From positions 1-7,037 of the forward strand of contig JALSQM010000139.1 of NCBI GenBank assembly GCA_026985385.1: a stretch of 7,037 bases of DNA. Direction: 5' to 3'. Positions 4,965 to 7,037 of this stretch are shown one piece after another (within the stretch, counting starts at the first letter, position 1; the number at the start of each line of letters is the position of its first letter). The DNA comes from Acidilobaceae archaeon. Lineage in GTDB: Archaea > Thermoproteota > Thermoprotei_A > Sulfolobales > Acidilobaceae. Position numbers and translations under genes: made by a program. The notes below the pieces were generated by a model, which was not told where the DNA came from, searched no databases, and worked only from the letters and a program-made list of their open reading frames with translations.

Positions 4965-5897
4965 TCACCCCTCTATCGAGGGAACACCGGGCCTGCATCC
5001 CCCACCCTCCTCGGGGAGGAGGTGCTTTGATAGTATCCTGGCCTCGCCGGAGCTCGTTACCTCCGCCTCCACCCTCCTCACGGCCCAGCAGTTGGTTACT
5101 ATGCCTATAGCGAAGGTGGCCGGGTGCCTGTGGGCGTAGTCGAACTTAACGTCCAGCACGCTAGTCCTGCCGCCGAAGCCGTGGGGGCCAACCCCCAGTT
5201 TGTTGAGGGCATCCAGTAGCTCCTCCTCGAACTTGGCGAGCCTGGGATCCTCGTTCCTCACCCCAATAGGCCTCAGTAGAGCGCGCTTTGCAAGGCTCAC
5301 AGCCATGTCGCCACCAGCGGCAACGGCGACTCCAACGACTAGTGGTGGGCAGGGCAGCGGGCCCGCCCTAGCTATGGCCTCTACCACCGCCTTCTTAAGG
5401 TTCTCCCAGCCCTTCAGCGGGGTCGACATGACGAGCGTGGTTGGAGCCTCGCTGCCGCCACCCTTCATGAGTAGGTGCACGTGCAACTTATCCCCAGGCA
5501 CTAGATCCACGTGAACCCATGGAACGTAGCGGCCGGTGTTATCGCCGCTGTTGCGCGCATACACGGGGTCCACAGCGTTAGGCCTCAGGTACCCCTCGCG
5601 GGTGGCCCTCCTTATCCCCTCAGCAGCCGCTTCTATGACCCCGGATCTCAGGGGGAACTCGTCGCCTAGCTCTATGAACAGGTATGGGGTCCCGGTGTCC
5701 TGGCATATAGGCCTGCTGGTTCTACAAGCGATCTCAATATCTTTGAGTATAGCGTCGAGCTGGGCACGCGCTAGGGGGTTATCCTCCGCCTCCCTAGCCT
5801 TCCTGAGGGTGTCGTATACGTCGACGGGGATCCTGGTGGCAGCAGTCTTAGCCATTGTGTAGAAGAGGTTCACTAGCAGCTCCCTTGACACGCTCAA
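4965..5897 (-). CDS. Fumarate hydratase, class I, alpha subunit ([4Fe-4S] catalytic chain)
   Basis: The N-terminal half of class I fumarase as a separate chain (310 aa from TTG). It binds the oxygen-sensitive [4Fe-4S] cluster through three conserved cysteines: CQDTG (Cys65), PCPP (Cys183) and NCWAVRR (Cys270). Other signatures: NSGDNTG (116-122), LLMKGGGSEAPT (142-153), GVAVAAGGDM (189-198) and GVGPHGFGGRTSVLDVKF (235-252). In Desulfurococcales-type crenarchaea it would serve the citric acid or dicarboxylate/4-hydroxybutyrate cycle. TTG 5897 is preferred: GGAGAGGTG (core GAGGTG 5907-5912) lies 9 bases upstream and the product begins MSVSRELLVNLF, where family alignments usually start. GTG 5954 would add 19 atypical residues and has no binding site. 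The C-terminal tail (LLPEEGGGCRPGVPSIEG) is longer than I expect. The gene heads the alpha-beta operon. Confidence 0.92.
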   Translation of the reverse strand: MSVSRELLVNLFYTMAKTAATRIPVDVYDTLRKAREAEDNPLARAQLDAILKDIEIACRTSRPICQDTGTPYLFIELGDEFPLRSGVIEAAAEGIRRATREGYLRPNAVDPVYARNSGDNTGRYVPWVHVDLVPGDKLHVHLLMKGGGSEAPTTLVMSTPLKGWENLKKAVVEAIARAGPLPCPPLVVGVAVAAGGDMAVSLAKRALLRPIGVRNEDPRLAKFEEELLDALNKLGVGPHGFGGRTSVLDVKFDYAHRHPATFAIGIVTNCWAVRRVEAEVTSSGEARILSKHLLPEEGGGCRPGVPSIEG

Positions 5898-5906
5898 GCC
5901 TGTTGC

Positions 5907-5912
5907 CACCTC
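5907..5912 (-). promoter_or_regulatory. Ribosome-binding site deciding the alpha-subunit TTG start
   Basis: GAGGTG, within GGAGAGGTGG, lies 9 bases before TTG 5897. No comparable site precedes GTG 5954. Confidence 0.5.
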
Positions 5913-6028
5913 TCCACATGCAGTGAAGGGGCCCCCACACTTAAGCTCTTGCACGTAGAGCGACCACTATACCAGCCGGCGATCCCCTGATAACCTCTAA
6001 GATTTAGCCCGGGGGGCCATCTGATCCT

Positions 6029-6077
6029 CATATATGAAAACATATAAACACGTGAAAAACAGGTACAACGTATTTAA
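6029..6077. promoter_or_regulatory. AT-rich divergent promoter region between the fumarase operon and the nucleotidyltransferase
   Basis: In the 238-base gap 5898-6135 this is the AT-rich core. It holds TATATG/CATATA (6031-6036 and 6041-6046) around AAAA, the palindrome CACGTG (6049-6054) and TATTTAA (6071-6077). TATTTAA would place the plus-strand start near 6100. On the minus strand TTTATATG (6041-6048) is the strongest TATA-like element but would give a leader above 100 bases; weaker TATAGT at 5957-5962 would give about 35. I cannot choose between them. Confidence 0.45.
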
Positions 6078-6135
6078 CTGTAGGATTCTAGTGGGCTCCA
6101 GAGCGTGAGTGCCCTAGCACTGGAGGGTGAATGCT

Positions 6136-6654
6136 TTGAGAGAGTTCGAGTATGGTGCTTGGAGAGAGATATTCGACGCTACAACGAGGATACTATCAAC
6201 GTATAGGGGGCCCGAGGACTGGGAGCGTGTGAAGAGGCTGATAGCAGAGGAGGTTGCAAAACTGCTGTTGAGGAGGTTCCACACCATAAGGAGGATAGCC
6301 CTAGCCGACCTCTCAGGCGGCGAATGCGCCAGCGACTCCAGGCCCAGCCTAGATATAGACTTGCTGGTAGTCGTAGATAGCCCCGCTGAGGCCTACGCCC
6401 TCAAGAGCCTCGAGCAAGTACTTGATAACGCTATTAGAGAGGCCTTCATACACACCCTACCCTTCGAGGAGTACAAGAAGCTCGCCACCTTCTATAAGAG
6501 GGGTCTACACCACAACTTACTTGAGGTACACGTGAACGATCTATATGCACGCAGTAAATCCCGGGACTGCCCGCCGATAGAGCTGTATGCTGTTGAACCC
6601 TCCTCTAGGGCTCCTCAGGCCTCCTCCTCGAGTCTGCGCGCCGCTATCTCATAG
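6136..6654 (+). CDS. Small nucleotidyltransferase-fold protein (MNT-like), 172 aa
   Basis: A minimal Pol-beta-superfamily nucleotidyltransferase. The signature is LSGG (59-62) followed by LDIDLLVVVD (72-81), so Gly61-Gly62 and the metal-binding pair Asp73/Asp75 stand at the usual spacing. Glu130 in LLEVHVND would be the third acidic residue. The first 50 residues are helical (EIFDATTRIL, RVKRLIAEEVAKLLLRRF). MNT-like proteins are often antitoxins of HEPN toxins, but no HEPN gene is adjacent, so target and role are unknown. TTG 6136 is preferred to GTG 6127, because the GTG is part of the GGAGGGTGA binding site (6122-6130). The last 20 residues (VEPSSRAPQASSSSLRAAIS) are low-complexity and encoded antisense to the end of the CLC-CBS remnant. 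They look like read-on past an older stop, an inference. Confidence 0.8.
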   Translation: MREFEYGAWREIFDATTRILSTYRGPEDWERVKRLIAEEVAKLLLRRFHTIRRIALADLSGGECASDSRPSLDIDLLVVVDSPAEAYALKSLEQVLDNAIREAFIHTLPFEEYKKLATFYKRGLHHNLLEVHVNDLYARSKSRDCPPIELYAVEPSSRAPQASSSSLRAAIS

Positions 6655-7037
6655 GCCTTCACCACGTCGCCCTTAGTTATTATACCTACTAGCCTCGCCT
6701 CATTATTCCTATCAACTACGGGTAGCCTCCCAATCCCGTGTCTAACCATTTTATCGAGGGCCTCCTGAACGGTCTAGTCGGGATAGGCGGCCACCAGGTT
6801 CTTAGAGGCTATGCCGTACACCCTAACCTTCCCCGGCCTCCTTCTCAAAGCCTTAAGCTTTGCAGGATCGCTCCTCGCGGCTATACCCGCGAGCCTACAA
6901 TCCCTGACGACGGGGTAGCCCGTGCGGCGACTCTCCCCGAATAGTATTTCGAGGAGCTTAGAGACGCCGAGGAGAAGCATCGTCGCCAACGGTATACTGC
7001 CGGCCAGCGCGGCGCCCAGCTCCCCGTATCCGGCGCC
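6615..7037 (-). pseudogene. Decayed CLC chloride channel-CBS protein, internally deleted and with an in-frame amber codon; 5' part outside window
   Basis: From the right edge the frame begins GAGYGELGAALAG...MLLLGVSK (about 27 residues), which matches the CLC segment usually just before the GSGGSGGVFAP selectivity-filter region. It then passes straight into the second half of a CBS domain (LLEILFGESRRTGYPVVRD...LAGIAARSD) with the filter, the remaining membrane helices and the first strand of CBS1 absent. It continues to VAAYPD, then TAG at 6774-6776. After it the same frame resumes with TVQEALDKMVRHGIGRLPVV, ARLVGIITKGDVV and ends TGA 6615-6617, an intact second CBS domain. Two independent lesions in one gene point to decay. 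CLC proteins exchange or conduct chloride across the membrane and CBS pairs bind adenosine ligands; neither job seems possible here. The CLC match is from memory of the family, about 30 residues long. The end overlaps the convergent nucleotidyltransferase by 40 bases. Confidence 0.65.

Noticed and set aside
6136..6654. HEPN/MNT toxin-antitoxin pair
   Set aside because: The nucleotidyltransferase has the right fold signature, but neither flank encodes a HEPN protein; the adjacent genes are fumarase and the CLC-CBS remnant.
6774..6776. Pyrrolysine recoding of TAG
   Set aside because: The genes ending at 738, 2308, 2324 and 6654 all stop at TAG and are not followed by plausible extensions; the host lineage is not known to use pyrrolysine.

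Overview
The window looks like the chromosome of a hyperthermophilic crenarchaeon, most likely Desulfurococcales or Pyrodictiaceae. The signs are TATA-type promoters of the TTTAAA/TATAAA kind, short leaders, GGAGGTG ribosome-binding sites, frequent GTG and TTG starts, codon use rich in AGG/ATA/CTA, a two-subunit class I fumarase, an archaeal KaiC/RAD55-like ATPase and tight gene packing. No gene is diagnostic of a species, so the placement is an inference.

Layout from left to right. Positions 1-1907 (minus) hold an aminomethyltransferase-family gene (gcvT-like) followed after 16 bases by the 5' part of a secreted, sequon-rich protein that runs off the left edge. A divergent control region (1908-2083) contains a perfect 9-bp-arm palindrome between the gcvT-like gene and a 74-residue charged coiled-coil gene (plus, 2084-2308). 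That gene converges on a 145-residue conserved-hypothetical gene (minus, 2324-2761). A second divergent region with two clear TATA boxes separates it from a single-domain KaiC-like ATPase (plus, 2982-3746), whose leader carries a 15-codon ORF.

Positions 3747-4340 have no credible protein gene. This is the most unusual stretch. It is extremely G+C-rich and folds on paper into a closed multi-branch structure of about 336 nt: a 14-bp Watson-Crick closing helix (3882-3895 with 4202-4215) enclosing at least five arms. The seven non-Watson-Crick pairs scored in the arms are G.U on the plus strand, which would be A.C on the minus strand, so a plus-strand structured RNA is proposed. I see no hallmark of SRP RNA, RNase P RNA or tRNA in it.

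Positions 4341-5897 (minus) are a two-gene operon for fumarate hydratase: alpha (Fe-S catalytic) subunit, then beta subunit, 6 bases apart. This enzyme serves the citric acid or dicarboxylate/4-hydroxybutyrate cycle. An AT-rich divergent promoter region leads to a small nucleotidyltransferase (plus, 6136-6654). Its tail overlaps the 3' end of what appears to be a decayed CLC chloride channel-CBS gene (minus, 6615 to the right edge). The channel part jumps directly into a CBS domain, and an in-frame TAG interrupts the CBS pair.
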